From contig NC_081414.1 in NCBI RefSeq assembly GCF_030272615.1, positions 335,871,927 to 335,935,926 of the forward strand: 64,000 nt of DNA. The letters are read 5' to 3'. The notes below the pieces were generated by a model that was given only the letters and a program-made list of their open reading frames with translations, was not told where the DNA came from and made no database searches. This DNA is from Cryptomeria japonica (Eukaryota > Streptophyta > Pinopsida > Cupressales > Cupressaceae). The translations under genes and the position numbers were made by a program. How positions within the stretch are numbered: the first letter of the stretch is position 1; each line of letters begins with the position of its first letter. Below, piece by piece: positions 10,575-23,394 of this stretch.

Positions 10575-11588
10575 TTGGGTAGCTCTAGAATAGAGATTGC
10601 ATCAGGCACAAAGGCTAAAGGTAATATATTTCACTTGAATAACTCTGGTAAAAGATGTTTGATTACTTATATTGATGAAAGTTGGCTGTGCCATAGAAGG
10701 ATGTGTCATGTGAATTTTGATAACATTATTAAGATAAGTTCTATTCAGGTTGTGAGAGATCTTCCTAAGTTGATGAAACCTACTAACCCTATGTGCAAGG
10801 AATGTTAGTTAAGGAAAAAAACCAGAATATCTTTCAAGAGTAAGAAGCATTTTTCAAATGGATTATTAGATCTTGTGCATACTAATTTATGTGGACACTC
10901 TAGAGTTAGAAGCTTGCAAGGAGACAATTATTTCATGTTGCTAATTGATGATTATTCAAGGATTATGTGGGTTACTTTCTTAAGGGAGAAGTCTAAAGCA
11001 TTGGAGAAGTTCAAGATTTTCAAAGCTATGGTTGAGACTAAGATAGGTTTGAAGTTGAAGTGTTTGAGATCTGATAGAGGTGGAGAATTCATTTCCGACG
11101 AGTTTAATGCATTTTGTGAAGAGCATGGGATAAAAAGATAGTTGTCTACTCCGAGAACCCGTCAACAAAATAGAGTTGTGGAAAGGAAGAACATAACCAT
11201 TCAGGAAGCTGCTAGGACCATGATGTTGCAAGGAAATGTTTCACATGTTTATTGGAGAAAATTTGTGAGTACTGCTATGTACACTCTTAACCGAGTGCAT
11301 AATAAAGGTGATACCGGTAAAAATCCTTATGAATTATGGTTTGGTCATACTCCTAATATTAAATATTTTAAAATTTTTGAAATTAAATGTTATATGAAAA
11401 GAGATGAAGATTTAGAAAAGTTTGATATTAGATGTGATGAAGGAATATTTATTGGTTATTCTAACAAAAACAAGGCCTATTGGTGTTATAATAAGAGACT
11501 GAGAAAGATACTTGAGAGTGCTAATGTCAAAGTTGATGAAAGCAATGAGAGACAAACCAAAGCTTGCAGATATGATTCAGATGATTAA
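10575..11588 (+). pseudogene. Copia-A GAG-pre-integrase and integrase
   Basis: WLCHRRMCHVNFDNI and a terminal CKEC (10680-10806) give the HHCC region. The rve core follows with HTNLCGHSR, LLIDDYSRIMWVTFL, then LRSDRGGEF and VVERKNITIQEAARTMM, so the DDE residues are recognisable. It ends with the Copia C-terminal pattern (NPYELWFGHTPNIKY, GIFIGYSNKNKAYWCYN). Stops occur at 10806-10808 and after EEHGIKR (11139-11141). Each interruption is a single codon, so the domain is easy to follow. Confidence 0.85.
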
Positions 11589-11840
11589 AGTGATAGTGCA
11601 AATAAAGAAAAGAAACCGTAGACCCAAAATCAAGTATAGATATTTCCAGTGAATGCAGAGAATCAAGGTGAAGAAACTAGTGCAAGTGTAGAAGAGAGAG
11701 CTCAAGAGTCAGAAAATTAGGAAAATCCTAAGACTCCCAAGTATGTAAGATTGAATCATTCAAAAAATCAGATTATAGGAGATAGAAATAAAGGTGTTTA
11801 GACTAGGAGAAAAATTGTAGAAGATCAAGTTGAATATTGT

Positions 11841-12080
11841 TTGATTTCTAAGATTGAACCTAAAGATGTGAATGAAGCATGTAAAGATGAACATTGGGTT
11901 AAAGTGATGGTAGAAGAATTGAATCAGATTGAAAAGAACAATACATGGATTCTTGTTCCTAGACCTAAGGACATAAATATAATTGGAACTAAATGGGTCT
12001 TTCGTAATAAATTGAATGAGAAAGGTGAAGTTGTTAGAAAAAAAGCTAGACATTTATAAAGGATATTCTCAAATGGAAGG
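11841..12080 (+). pseudogene. Copia-A reverse transcriptase, 5' part
   Basis: Reads EPKDVNEACKDEHWVKVMVEEL and NNTWILVPRPKD then GTKWVFRNKLNEKG, the start of the Copia reverse transcriptase family (RVT_2). A one- or two-base loss after KARHL (about 12056) shifts the frame. The sequence is then cut at 12080 by the Gypsy LTR; the last five bases, GAAGG, are the target site. Confidence 0.85.
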
Positions 12081-13478
12081 TGTAGTCACACAAATCTGTC
12101 CAGCTTAATTAAATGAATATTTGTTATTTATTTGATTAAAAATCCACTAGCCCTCAGTTAATTAAATTAATATTTAATTAATTCATCTCCAAACATTCTC
12201 CTATTAACTGAATAAATTATTCAATTTATTTTAATTAATTCATTAAACCAAATTCAAATCAATTAAATAAATAAAATCTATTTATTTAATTAAATCCCCC
12301 TATTCCTCTTTTAAATAAATTAAATAAAATATTTATTTAAATCATTATCCCCCCCACTTGCATTTTCCTACAAATGCAACTTGCACACATTTATTGAAAT
12401 AAATGAATTTTTATTTTAATAAAATCCTATTTTCCCTCACCCATCAAATCCACTTGCAAAATCTAATCCCCTTCTAGAGTCTTCTAACCCCTTCCTAATT
12501 AGCCTAATCCATCCCCTAATTATTGTCACATTCCTAAGCAAAATGGAGTCACTTCTCAAAGACCCCAAAGTCTTTGAAAAGCATTTAATGCTGTTTGTGT
12601 TCAACAAATTAACCCCCAAAGTCTTCCAAGACCACTAATGGCTCTTACATGACCATTTATGGCTCTTACATAACCATTTATGGTTATTTCAAACTTGTCT
12701 CCCCAAACATTTATTGTTTTGACCATATTCATCCATTTCACATTTGCACAAGAGTTTATCCATTGGATAAAAGCTTTATTCTTTGAATAAAGAGTTTATT
12801 CATTCAACCAACCTTGACTTTAACTCCCAAAGTCATGTCAAGCATTAAATGCTTATTCCCTCTCCTCTCAACCTATCTCACATTGACACTTGTCATCCTG
12901 GGATTGGGTTGAAAGCCCTCACATGGATTTGAAATCATTCAATCCTGACCCTTGTTGAGATTGCTCAATCTCAACCATCCATTGCTCCATTTTTCCTATA
13001 AATAGAGCTCATTTCTTCATAATCCAGATCCTGAAAAACTTGTATGCATTTAACCTATAGGCATTTTAGAGAGCATTTAGCATAGCAATCTAATATCTTG
13101 TCATTTGGGTTAAAATAAATCATTTTAGCATCAATAGCATAGTATTAGCTTTTCGTTTCATATTTGAAGCACAATACTACAATCTCAATCCTCCATAAGC
13201 ATTCATAGTGCAAAAAGCTGCTGAGAGCTACACTATTTTGGAACTTGGAGAGGAGAGGAACAAGGGAGAAGAAGCCAAGAGCATGTTAGGAGGCATTTGG
13301 AGATGCCTCATCGTATTTACCTTCCTAGTTAGACATTTTATCATGCTTTTGGTATCTCTTTTGATATGCTTGTGTAGGAAAGTGTTTGGTTTTTGATTTC
13401 TAACACTAACAACTTGGCTTTTCTTCTTATTTGTGTTTTGATATCATTGACTAACCTTGTCCATTTTGCAGGGCATCA
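12081..13478 (+). repeat. Gypsy 5' LTR (1398 bp)
   Basis: AT-rich first third with many TTAATTAAAT-like blocks, then TATA box at 12997 and the presumed transcription start about 30 bases later. It ends CTAACCTTGTCCATTTTGCAG-GGCATCA, which looks like a plant branch point plus 3' splice site. It has three bases (GGA near 12764) missing from the 3' LTR. Confidence 0.93.
12997..13005 (+). promoter_or_regulatory. Gypsy 5' LTR TATA box
   Basis: TATAAATAG preceded by CC, in the last third of the LTR; the same sequence is at 26706 in the 3' LTR. Position fits the U3/R boundary. Transcription from here would make the genomic RNA; from the 3' copy it would read into the Copia-A remainder. Confidence 0.6.
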
Positions 13479-13480
13479 TT

Positions 13481-13496
13481 TGGTGAACCTGACGTG
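13481..13496 (+). promoter_or_regulatory. Gypsy primer-binding site, tRNA not identified
   Basis: TGGTGAACCTGACGTG begins two bases after the LTR end. The leading TGG matches the CCA end of any tRNA. It is not the initiator Met site used by the Copia elements; I cannot assign the tRNA from memory. Confidence 0.6.
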
Positions 13497-13497
13497 A

Positions 13498-16115
13498 ATC
13501 CAAGCACCAAAAACATATCATTTTTTTTAAACTAACATGTTTGATTGTTGAAAGTGTCACACAGGTTGCGCTTTAGCGCTATTGAACACGTTCTAGTGCT
13601 ACCGAAACTTTTTCTTTTAGCGCTATTGTTCTTACAATAGCGCTATTGTCCAAGTTTCAGCACTTTTGGATTTGTTTTAGCGCGTTTGTAGTTTTTTCGG
13701 CGCTATTGGAAATATTTCAGCGCTTTTGCCTCTTTGGTTTTACCCTTCTTTCAGCGCTTCTGTGTAAAATAGCGCTTCTATTTAAACGCAAACTAGCACT
13801 ATTGCAACAGAATATTGTAAAACTCACCTTGTAACCGAAAAATTAACAATCTTTGGCTTGTGGAAGGCCCCCCCTTGGATGTAGATTTTACTAACAAATT
13901 GTGGTTTGTGCAAGTTAAAATTCACCCCTAAAAATCACAAATTTTCCTTTTGGTGCATTAAAAACTTGAAACAAAGAAATTTTTCATGCTTTCTAGTTAG
14001 GATCATTTGTCTTTTGGTGCTTAAAATCAACAAACAAATTTTCCTTCTTGCATCAAACTTAAAATTCACAATCCACATTTCAACTTTTGGGCAAGTAAAA
14101 AGAACAATCCACTTGTTTTTGATGTTTTGCAAACAAATTTTACTTCAAGCAAAACGTGTTGTTCATTAAGTTGACTAGGATTTTCAAAATTCTAGATTAC
14201 AAAACACATTGCCTTTGAAGTTAAAACGAACATCATGGCTGTTGGAGCAACATCTCCACATAGTTAGATCACATTTGCAATGATGGATTAAAAAGAACAA
14301 GTGAATTTTGTGTTTGGTACACTTGTACAAAAAGGTCAGTCGAGTGGTCCTACCTCTAACACACACTATCCTCTCCCTTGGCTCTCGTGGTCCTAGGCGC
14401 AAGAGAAAAGTGTTAGTAACACTCAAATTTTATTTTTTTAAGAGAGGCTTGCCAAGGGATCAATACTCTTGGGAATGACCTTGAGCGGTAAATCCTTCGA
14501 GCCGCTATAGAAATCAGGTGAGAGCAAAAGTTATAGCCTTGGGTATAGCTATTCCTACAGTGTAACTGGCCGAAAGGACAAATGGGCCCCACCACCAGTT
14601 ACAAGGCTCTTAAGTGAGTCACTGCAAAATGAACTTATGTCCAAAAACATCGAACATGACTGAACACCTTTAAGTAGTAGCCCACCTATTCTATTGATTG
14701 AAGATATTTGAGATATAATTTAGTGCAAGAGCATAGATGGTTTTTCTCCCAAGATACTCACCATACATATTTCCTTGAGTAGAAACATAGCTTTTTGAAA
14801 AGTCACTTGTGGCTTGATAAAAGTGGTGAGTCCCCCATCATAGGGATCATCTATTTGTTATGCTCGCGCAAGACTTAGTATATCACATCCTTACCTGCCA
14901 TGGCGGGATTCATAAGGTATGTAGTACCAAAGTTGAAGAAATATCAAGATGTGGGCTAAATTTATCACAACTGGCCCTTTGACCTTAGGGATAAAAAGTG
15001 TTTGAATTGTGTTCATTTTAAAGACCAAGTGCAAATTGAGCCGACTTCAAGCTTTGGAAATACACCTTAAAATACATATAAAGGAAGGGTCATATACAAG
15101 TCCAAGGATTGGGTTGATCTAGACCCATACTCATTTGTGCCTTTTAGGCAACATTCTTGTGTTTGTGTGCTTGCTTTGTTTTCTTGTTAAAGAAAAATCA
15201 ATAAATCAATCCCAAAAACAAAGTATTCATCCAACCAAAAACATCAAAAACAAAGTGCAAACAACAAAGAGTCAAAACTTTATGACCATTCTTCACATCT
15301 TGCGAAAGAAGAAGTGTCATCAGAATATCAACTTGAAAAGAAGACCATTAAGCTCAAAGGCTTTGATCAAAAGGAGGAAATTCTTCTATCTCAATAGACA
15401 AATCTTTGTCTCACATAGAGTCTTTTTGCATCGCATGCATTTCTAGCTTCAAGGCAAAACAAACGAATTTGACTCAGAATTATTGAACCGCAGAGCTTTT
15501 ATGCAATATAGAGCTTTGAGTTATCACAAAAACCAAGGAGGAAAGATTAATCCCAACTTTTTCCCAAACATCTGTATCACATACAACACAGCTCGAGAAA
15601 TACCACCAACACCTGAAAGAGAAGAGGTAGAGTTTGTCCCATTCGTAACACAAAGTTTTTTTTGAAAGTTGAAAACATTTCATCCATCATCTCACTCATA
15701 CATCATCATTTCATCATCAATCTGTCCCAACTCTCAAAAACATTAAGAGGTTCTTGTCCCAAGATTCCTTTTTAGATATTGCTTGAATCAAACACATTAC
15801 ATCACTTTTTAGATTGTTTCTACATCTAGGATAAGCTCATCCTAAGAGACACATCTACGTAGGTTAAAACTAGTTCATGAGTGAATCCTCTCATTACTAG
15901 GTAGTTAAATTTGTAACACATTTCAGATTTCTCTACACCTTATCACATCCAAAACTTATCAAACAAGCAAGCAATTCAAAGAAGGAATTTTGGTTACATC
16001 TACCTTAAAGTGCTAGAGATCTACATACAATACAAATCACCAACCATCAAATCTCATTACATTAAACAAACTCATCCTCATCTTCAATCAACTTCAAACA
16101 AAACTTGCAAGCAAA
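13498..16115 (+). other. Gypsy 5' untranslated leader
   Basis: About 2.6 kb between primer-binding site and gag. It contains an AGCGCT-rich array (13566-13805) and a block around 14400-14640 with GC content and complexity above its surroundings. Open frames in it are short and start in no consistent context, so I treat it as untranslated. Long leaders are usual in Tat elements. Confidence 0.7.
13566..13805 (+). repeat. AGCGCT motif array in the Gypsy leader
   Basis: Six exact AGCGCT palindromes plus about six one-base variants (GGCGCT, TGCGCT, AGTGCT, AGCACT, AGCGCG) within 240 bases, mostly followed by ATTG, TTTG or TCTG and preceded by TTTT or TTTC. Spacing is irregular, 15 to 35 bases. 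It may be a degenerate minisatellite or a cluster of binding sites. Confidence 0.75.
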
Positions 16116-17723
16116 ATGGCTCAAACCCGATCACGGTCACGGTAACGAGAAATAGAAATTGAGGAAGAAGAAGACGAAAATCTCAATGAATTTCAAGAAG
16201 CACTTGGAGGAAATGTGAATGATGAAAACCCAAGTACTCCTACTCCTACAACAATAGAAAGGGCCCAGCATAACCCTCTCTTTAACAGACTATTTGACAA
16301 AATACTCAGGAGCAATGCAGATGCTCACTTCTTAAAGCTCACTCAAGAAGGAGCAAAACTCCCCTCTGACTTTGATCTTTCCCAATTAAGACAAGCATCA
16401 GAAAGACAAAGTCACCATGAAGAGGAAAGAGGTAGAGATCCCATTAGATATAACATTCCCTGAGGTAACCCACCACCTCCTCCTCCAAATGAAATGGAGA
16501 TGTTGCAGCAACAAGTCGAGAATCTCGCCAAACAACTTCATAGTGGTATCAAGACTAACCAATTTTCACTCAATGACATCTATCCCTATCCTTTTGATAG
16601 GAATCTTTACATGCCACCATTTCCACGAGGATTAGAAACACCCAAATTTGAAAAATATAGAGGAAAGGGAGATCCCCGTGATCATGTCAGAGAATTTCAT
16701 TCCGCTTGTCTTGAAGTAGCATATGAAGACACCTACCTAATGTGCCTTTTTCCCCAAAGCTTGGGAGGAACAACCACATCATGGTTTTCTCGCTTACCAG
16801 GTGGCATTAGAACATTTGAGGAACTCATCCAGAAGTTCCTAGCTCATTACTCTCATAACATTGAACGTGACATTACCATGGCTGATCTGTGCAACACCAA
16901 ATAAAAACCAGGTGAACTTTTCTCAGTATTCCTACAACGATGCCGCCAAATGTCTAGCAGACGTTCTCTTCAGTTACCTGAACGAGAACTAGTGGAAATA
17001 TTCATTTCCAACTTAAACGAAGAAATGGAATTTCACTTGGATGTCAAAGACACAGACTCTTTTAATGATATGATCACCAAGGGTTTGAAATGTGAATGGG
17101 CACTCATCAAGAAAGGACTCATCAAAATCTTTAACAAATCAAAAGATGGTCCTCGCACGTGCTTCAATAGTGATAAACCAAACTTCTGGAATAAAAACAA
17201 GAATATCGTCAACGATGGGGTTGTGGATGCTCGGACTGTCCAAAATGCACAACCTGTGGTTAGGTTTGCAGGACAAAATCCTCCACCTCAGAATAACACA
17301 AATGTTCCTTCCAATCAAGGTCACATCACATCTCATGATGAACCAAGACCTCATCAGCAAAAACAAAAACGCACATATACTCCCTTAGAGGAACCCATTG
17401 AAACTGTCTTGCGACAACTCATTTCTCAAAATTTGGTCACTCTACCTAAACTATCAAACTATGAGCCGCAAGTCAAACCAGCATGGTGGAGAGATATTGA
17501 ACACTGTGAATTCCATCAAGGAAGAGGACACAAGACAAGTAACTGTCACCGATTGAAAGATCTTATTCAAGATCTTATTGATCGGGGAGAAATTGAAATT
17601 GAAGGACATGACCCAAAAACAACAAATAATGATCATCTGATGTTCAAAAATCCACTTCCATCACAAGATCAAAGGGGTCCTTCCACTTCCAGGCGAGGCA
17701 CTGATACCACTGATTATACATAG
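16116..17723 (+). pseudogene. Gypsy gag
   Basis: ATG at 16116 (MAQTRSRS) opens a 536-codon frame holding four stops, at 16143, 16461, 16902 and 17721, all in the same phase. It has an acidic N-terminus, a proline run, then the Retrotrans_gag capsid region with PRDHVREFHSACLEVAY, LGGTTTSWFSRLPGG and FEELIQKFLAHYS. The C-terminal part has CEFHQGRGHKTSNCHRLKD, a CX7-HX4C-like knuckle typical of Tat elements. The frame continues past 17723 into protease, so gag-pro was one polyprotein. Confidence 0.85.
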
Positions 17724-17750
17724 GTTGCGTATAATTACACTGTAAATCAT

Positions 17751-19799
17751 TTGTATGATGCCAGTGAGCAAGTTGCAACTATAACCTTCAAAAATCCCAA
17801 CTCAAATTGCAATGTTGTTACACGTCGTGGCAAGGTCACCATAAAGGCAGCTCCACAAGACACCACCTCCATCCCAAAGCAGTACAATCTTGGGGAACAA
17901 TTAGATAAAACACCTACGCTTATATCCATTTTAGAGCTTTTACGCCTATCACCATCTCATAAAACTATCTTGGATCAAGCACTCCAAGAGGCGTCAGTCC
18001 CTGCAAATCTGAATACAGACCAATTTCAAGCCATGGTTGGGAGTCTAAAGTCATCACCTTGTCTCATTTTTTCTGAAAGTGACAACTCTTCCTTCCAGCA
18101 ACCTCATAATGCTTCGCTACACATTGAAGGCTTTATCAACCAGCATAGGATCAAGCGAGTCTTGATCGATAATGGAGCAGGCCTAAACATTTGTACACTA
18201 CAGTTGGTCACAGCATTGGGATATGCGGTAGAATCAGTGGATCCTCGTAAGAAGATCACCATCAAAGCTTATGACGATGCAGAGTGCTCATCCAAAGGCG
18301 CTGTGGTACTACCAATCCGAGTAGGCCCTATGGTAAAACACATCATCTGTCAGGTTCTGGACCTTCCTTTTCCATACAATCTATTGTTAGGAAGACCTTG
18401 GATACATGCCATGCAAGCTATTCCATCTACCTACCATCAATGTATCAAGTTCCCACATAACGGTGTAGAGATCACAATCCTGGGTGATGCAAATCCCTTT
18501 GCATTTTGCCATAATATCAGCCATCAACCAGAGATTACTATTCCTAATAATAGAGAAGCCATTTCCTCCACATCATATATAAGTCCCGCCTCTCTTGCCA
18601 GTTCAAACACCACTATACCAAAGCAAGAAAAGCTTAAAATGAAAATAGCAAAGGAAGGTCCTGGGGAATACAACTTGAGTCAACTCTTTTGTGTGGGACA
18701 AATGCCCACTTCTCCTAGAACACATGGTAAACCACAACAGTTACTCCAGCAACCACTAATCACGCCCGCATGTGCCTTGATGCCTTTCGTCCTTGGAAAG
18801 AGTCAAGAAGAAGAAACCCAAGATGAGGACTTGGCGGACTGGATCTACAAAGATCCCATCACCACTGATCTACCACAAGTTAAACTTCCTACGGATCAGT
18901 ATGGCAAAGGCCTCCTCATTATGCAAAGAATGGGATATGATGGACAGAGTGCTTTGGGATATTGCAAACAAGGACGACATGAACCTCTACTGCCAGAATT
19001 CAAGCCCAAAGGTAATACAGGCCTAGGCTTTGAAAAAGAGATCCTTCATAAACTCAGATTCAAAGGAAAACCCAGCAAACCATTTTGCCCACCTACTGCA
19101 AAGAGGACACCTTTCATAATCAAAGCACCATCAAGCACCATCCCAACTGCCCCATCGAGGCTCAAAACCCCAACGCAACCATCACCAATGTCATTCATTC
19201 CATCAAGCGAACCAGTAATCCCATCAGTAGCACCATTTGCAGCAACAACTGTATTAGAACCCACAACAACATCTATGGCACCAGTAGTTCCAGCAGAAGC
19301 CACTGAGTCAATATTACCGCTACTCCCCATATCAGATTCCTTGATCCCCATCAAACTTCCTGCAGCACCGATCACTACAAGGGTACATCAACCAATCACA
19401 CCTGCAGTGTTTAACTCAAAAGACATCCCAGTATGGTATAGTAACCGGATGCTGGAAAGTGACTCAGAAACTGACTCACATGAATGGGAATTTGATTCTG
19501 TACAGCTTAACACTTCAGATGAGGAAGACACATCACCACCTCCACCATGCAAAGACATCCCTATTTACAGAGAAGCACAGATAAAGACCACTTGGGTACC
19601 TGAGTTGGAAACATCTTCCACAGACCCTATGTCTCATCCTATGCCTGATTCTGACAGGGAGAGTACCATTAACAACCTTCACCATAATGTCTTAACCCTC
19701 ACTGATACATCTAACGCACTTAACCTAATCGATGAAGTAATGCCCATTATCCACCCTGAACTCATCGAATGGAACCAACTCAAATTCCCCATGTCTTGA
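17751..19799 (+). pseudogene. Gypsy protease with G-patch domain
   Basis: Long open frame (682 codons) in phase with gag. LIDNGAGLNICTLQLV (about 18160-18210) is the retropepsin active-site region, with Asp-Asn-Gly where Asp-Ser/Thr-Gly is usual; LLLGRPWIHAM is the flap/C-terminal Gly-Arg element. YGKGLLIMQRMGYDGQSALG through NTGLGFE (18898-19035) matches a G-patch, a glycine-rich RNA-binding module known from some retroviral and plant Gypsy proteases. A Pro/Thr/Ser-rich acidic linker follows. The frame ends in a stop at 19797-19799; reverse transcriptase is in another phase from about 19805. Confidence 0.85.
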
Positions 19800-19804
19800 C
19801 CTCT

Positions 19805-22203
19805 TCCAAAATGGTGAGGCCATCATTGACTTTTTGGAATTAAGGGATAATCTACCAAGTGGGGATCACAAAGCTGGATTCACCATTGAACTTAATAGTG
19901 CAACATACTTCGGGGCGGATGCCAAACCTTTCAGCTGCAAAAATATAACAATAAAACATGGATCTTCTAGTGAAAACCACACTGTGGCACTATTTGATCC
20001 CACAAAAGTAAAAAGAAAGAGCGTATCCAATGGTGAAAATCTCTCTGAGGCGCCTGAGGATGAAGGGTTTGACATTCTCCCTGATAGTACACCACAGGAA
20101 CGATCAACGATTCTCATTGAGGAAACCAAAGAATACAATGTGGGGACTCTTGAAAATCCTCATCTCATACATCTAGCATCTCTTCTCACTCCAGAGGAAC
20201 AACCTAAGTTTATAGAGTTCTTCCAGAAGCGTCAGATCAACTTTGCATGGTCATATGCAAACATGCCTGGGCTTGATCCTGATTTAGTCATGCATCACCT
20301 TACCATCGCAGAAGGAGCCAAACCTGTCAAGCAAAAGATTCGTAAGATGCATCCTCAGATTGTAGTACTAGTCAAAACAAAACTCAAGAAACTCCTAAAT
20401 GTTGGTTTTATCAGACCAATTGATTATGCAAAATGGATCTCCAATATTGTGCCTGTTGGCAAGCCAAAAGGGGGCATCCGCATTTGTACTGACTTCAGAG
20501 ATCTAAATAAGGCCTGTCCTAAGGATGACTTCCCCCTACCAAATATCGACATCATAGTAGATTTGACAGCAGGACATGCCATGCTTTCACTCATGGATGG
20601 CTTTTCAGGATACAATCAAATAAAAATCGCACCAGAAGATCAAAATAAGATAGCCTTCACATGTCCAGGGGGCACATATTGCTGGAATGTAATGCCTTTT
20701 GGTCTCAAGAATGCAGGAGAGACCTATCAAAGAGAAATGACCACCATCTTCCATGACATGATGCATACTATGATGGAAGATTATGTGGATGACTTACTAG
20801 CAAAATCACTCACCAGAGAAGGACATCTCCACATCTTGGATAAAATCTTTGATAGACTGGAACAATACCATGTTTGACTCAACCCAAAGAAATGTGTCTT
20901 TGGAGTGACCTCCGGGAAGCTTCTAGGATACATTGTCTCAAGCAAAGGTATTGAGGTCGACCCAGCAAAGGTTAAGGCAATCATGGACATGCCACCACCA
21001 AAGAATATCAGTCAGCTAAGGACATTACAAGGGTGGCTTCAATCCATCTAAAGATTCATTGCACAATTGGCTGATAAGTGTCACCCCTTCACACACCTGC
21101 TACACAATAACATTCGCTTTCAGTGGGATGCCAGATGCCAGCAAGCATTTCAGACGCTTAAAGACTATCTCATGAATCCACCATTGCTGATGCCACCAGA
21201 TCCAAGTAGACCGTTGTTACTCTATATTTCGGCAACAAGTACAACATTGGGTGTACTATTGGCACAACATAATGCAGAAGGAAAAGAGTGTGCTGTTTAC
21301 TACATCTCTCGCACACTGGTGGGCTATGAACTCAATTACACACCTATTGAGTGAGCTTGCCTAGCAGTAATCCTAGCAGCTACTAAACTGAGGCACTATT
21401 TGTTAACACACAAGGTACAACTCATTGCAAAGATTGAACCACTCAAGTATTTACTTGGTAAAGCAGCATTGACAGGTTGCTTGGTCAAATGGGTGATGAT
21501 TCTAAGTGAATTTGACATCGAGTACGTGGACCGTAAAGCTATCAAAGGTCAAGTTATTGCAGATCAGTTGGCTGATGCACCACTCATAGGCGATCATCCC
21601 CTCATTTCCAATTTTTCAGATGAAGAGATATTCATGATCACAGAAGTACAACCATGGAAACTATACTTTGATGGTTCATACACTAGGCATGGCTCGGGGG
21701 TAGGCATTCTGTTTATCACACCTCAAGGTGATAGCATCCTGAAGTCTTACAGGCTTACATTCCCATGCACCAACAACATAGAGGAGTATGAGGCCTTGAT
21801 AACAGGACTCAGGCTCACCATACAATGGAAATTACAAGAACTGCAAGTATATGGCAACTCACAACTGGTCATTCGACAAGCAACTGATGAGTATCAGACC
21901 AAGGATGATAAACTCATGCCATACAAGCAAATGGTGGACAATCTAAAGACATCATTTACTACTATCACATTTGAGCAGATACCAAGAGATCAGAATCGGG
22001 CTGCTAACGGTATGGCTACCATCGCATCTCTACTAGATCTTCCACAAAATTCAACATGCTACGAGTTCTTGGTAGAACAGCTTTGGATTCCCGCTTATGA
22101 TATCCCCGAATTTGAAATGATATGTCACCTTGTCGGTTCCGAATCCCCATGGTATGGTGAGTTCTACACCTATCTCCGCGATCACACCCTTCCTCCTAAC
22201 TAA
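19805..22203 (+). pseudogene. Gypsy reverse transcriptase, RNase H and second RNase H
   Basis: Reverse transcriptase blocks: IRPIDYAKWISNIVPVGKPK, RICTDFRDLNKACPKDDFPLP, LMDGFSGYNQI, NVMPFGLKNAGETYQR and the catalytic YVDD (near 20780). Stops at 20875-20877, about 21049 and 21352-21354 interrupt it. RNase H 1 is at about 21220-21560 (LLYISATSTTLGVLLAQ). The second, archaeal-like RNase H at 21656-22040 (KLYFDGSYTRHGSGVGI, NNIEEYEALITGL, RDQNRAANGMA) is the hallmark of the Tat lineage. It acts in reverse transcription in the cytoplasmic particle. The C-terminal frame ends with a stop at 22201. Confidence 0.9.
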
Positions 22204-23394
22204 TCGAATAACCAACGTAAAACCTTCATTCGCCAAACTGCTCGATATACCATTATTGCTGAAACCCTATACCGCCGCAGTCTTGATGGTACTCTCCTTC
22301 GATGTCTGGAACAAGGTGAGATAACAAAGGCTTTGGAAGAGGTACATGAAGGAATTTTTGGGACTCATTCAAGTGGTCCGTCACTAGCCAAGAAACTCAT
22401 GCGAGCTGGATACTATTGGCCATCTATGGAAAAAGATTCTTACTACTTTGTCAGAAAATGAAAGAAATGTCAAATTCATGGCGATCTGATACATGCACCG
22501 GCCTAGGAACTGCAACTAATCACAACACCATGGCCTTTTTGTCAATGGGGCCTTGACCTTGTGGGTAAAATCCATCCATCTTCATCCAATGGCCATAAAT
22601 TCATTATTACCGCCACCGAATATTTCACAAAGTGGATCGAAGCTGTTCCACTTACCCAAGTCACCAGCAAGCAGATCGCTTCATTCATCCTCAACTACAT
22701 CATCTGCCAGTATGGTGTACCCATGTCCATCATCATAGATAATGGTCTTCCTTTCAAAAATCAGGATGTCCGTGAACTTTGTGAGAAATTTCATATCCAA
22801 CACCGCTTTTCCACTCCCTATTACCCACAAGGCAATGGTCAGACCGAAGCATCCAATAAAAACATATTAAGAATCCTCAAGAAGACAGTCAGTGATGTCG
22901 GCTGTGATTGGCATGTTCAACTGAATCTAGCGTTATGGGCATATCGAACCCCTACAGGTGCAACTCCTTATTCATTGGTCTATGGTGCTAAAGCTATCTT
23001 ACCTATTGAGGTTGAGATACCATTACTATGGGTTTCCTTGCACAATCTCATCGATGATGAAGCATACAGAGCATCACGTCTTCAAGACTTGGAACTACTT
23101 GATGAGAAACGCCAAGCTGCATATAACCATCTCAAAGCCTATCAGCAGCGCATGAGTAGAAGCTACAATCACTGAGTTAGATCTCGTACATTTGAGGTAG
23201 GTGATCTTGTTCTACAAGAGAATCCTCGCAACCAACCAAATAGAGAACATCAAGGAAAGTTTGAATCAAACTGGCTGGGCCCATATATTGTCACTACTGT
23301 ATTCGAGTCTGGGGCATATCAGTTGGCTACATCAGAAGGAGAACCGCTCACAGATCCAATCAATAACATGCACCTCAAACAGTTTTACACATAA
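22204..23394 (+). pseudogene. Gypsy integrase
   Basis: HEGIFGTHSSGPSLAKKLMR then a stop within the HHCC zinc-binding motif. The catalytic core has GLDLVGKIH (first Asp), IIIDNGLPF (second Asp) and GNGQTEASNK (Glu). YRTPTGATPYSLVYG and a C-terminal GPYIVTTVFESGAYQL block (GPY/F-type) follow. Stops lie near 22459, 22504 and 23173-23175. The presumed polyprotein end is the TAA at 23392-23394. Integrase would join the cDNA to host DNA and make the 5-bp duplication seen here. Confidence 0.9.

Noticed and set aside
13208-13396. 62-codon open frame starting MQKAAES, repeated at 26917-27105
   Set aside because: It lies inside both Gypsy LTRs and is repeated for that reason. It has a hydrophobic end but no family match and overlaps the presumed 5' UTR of the element.
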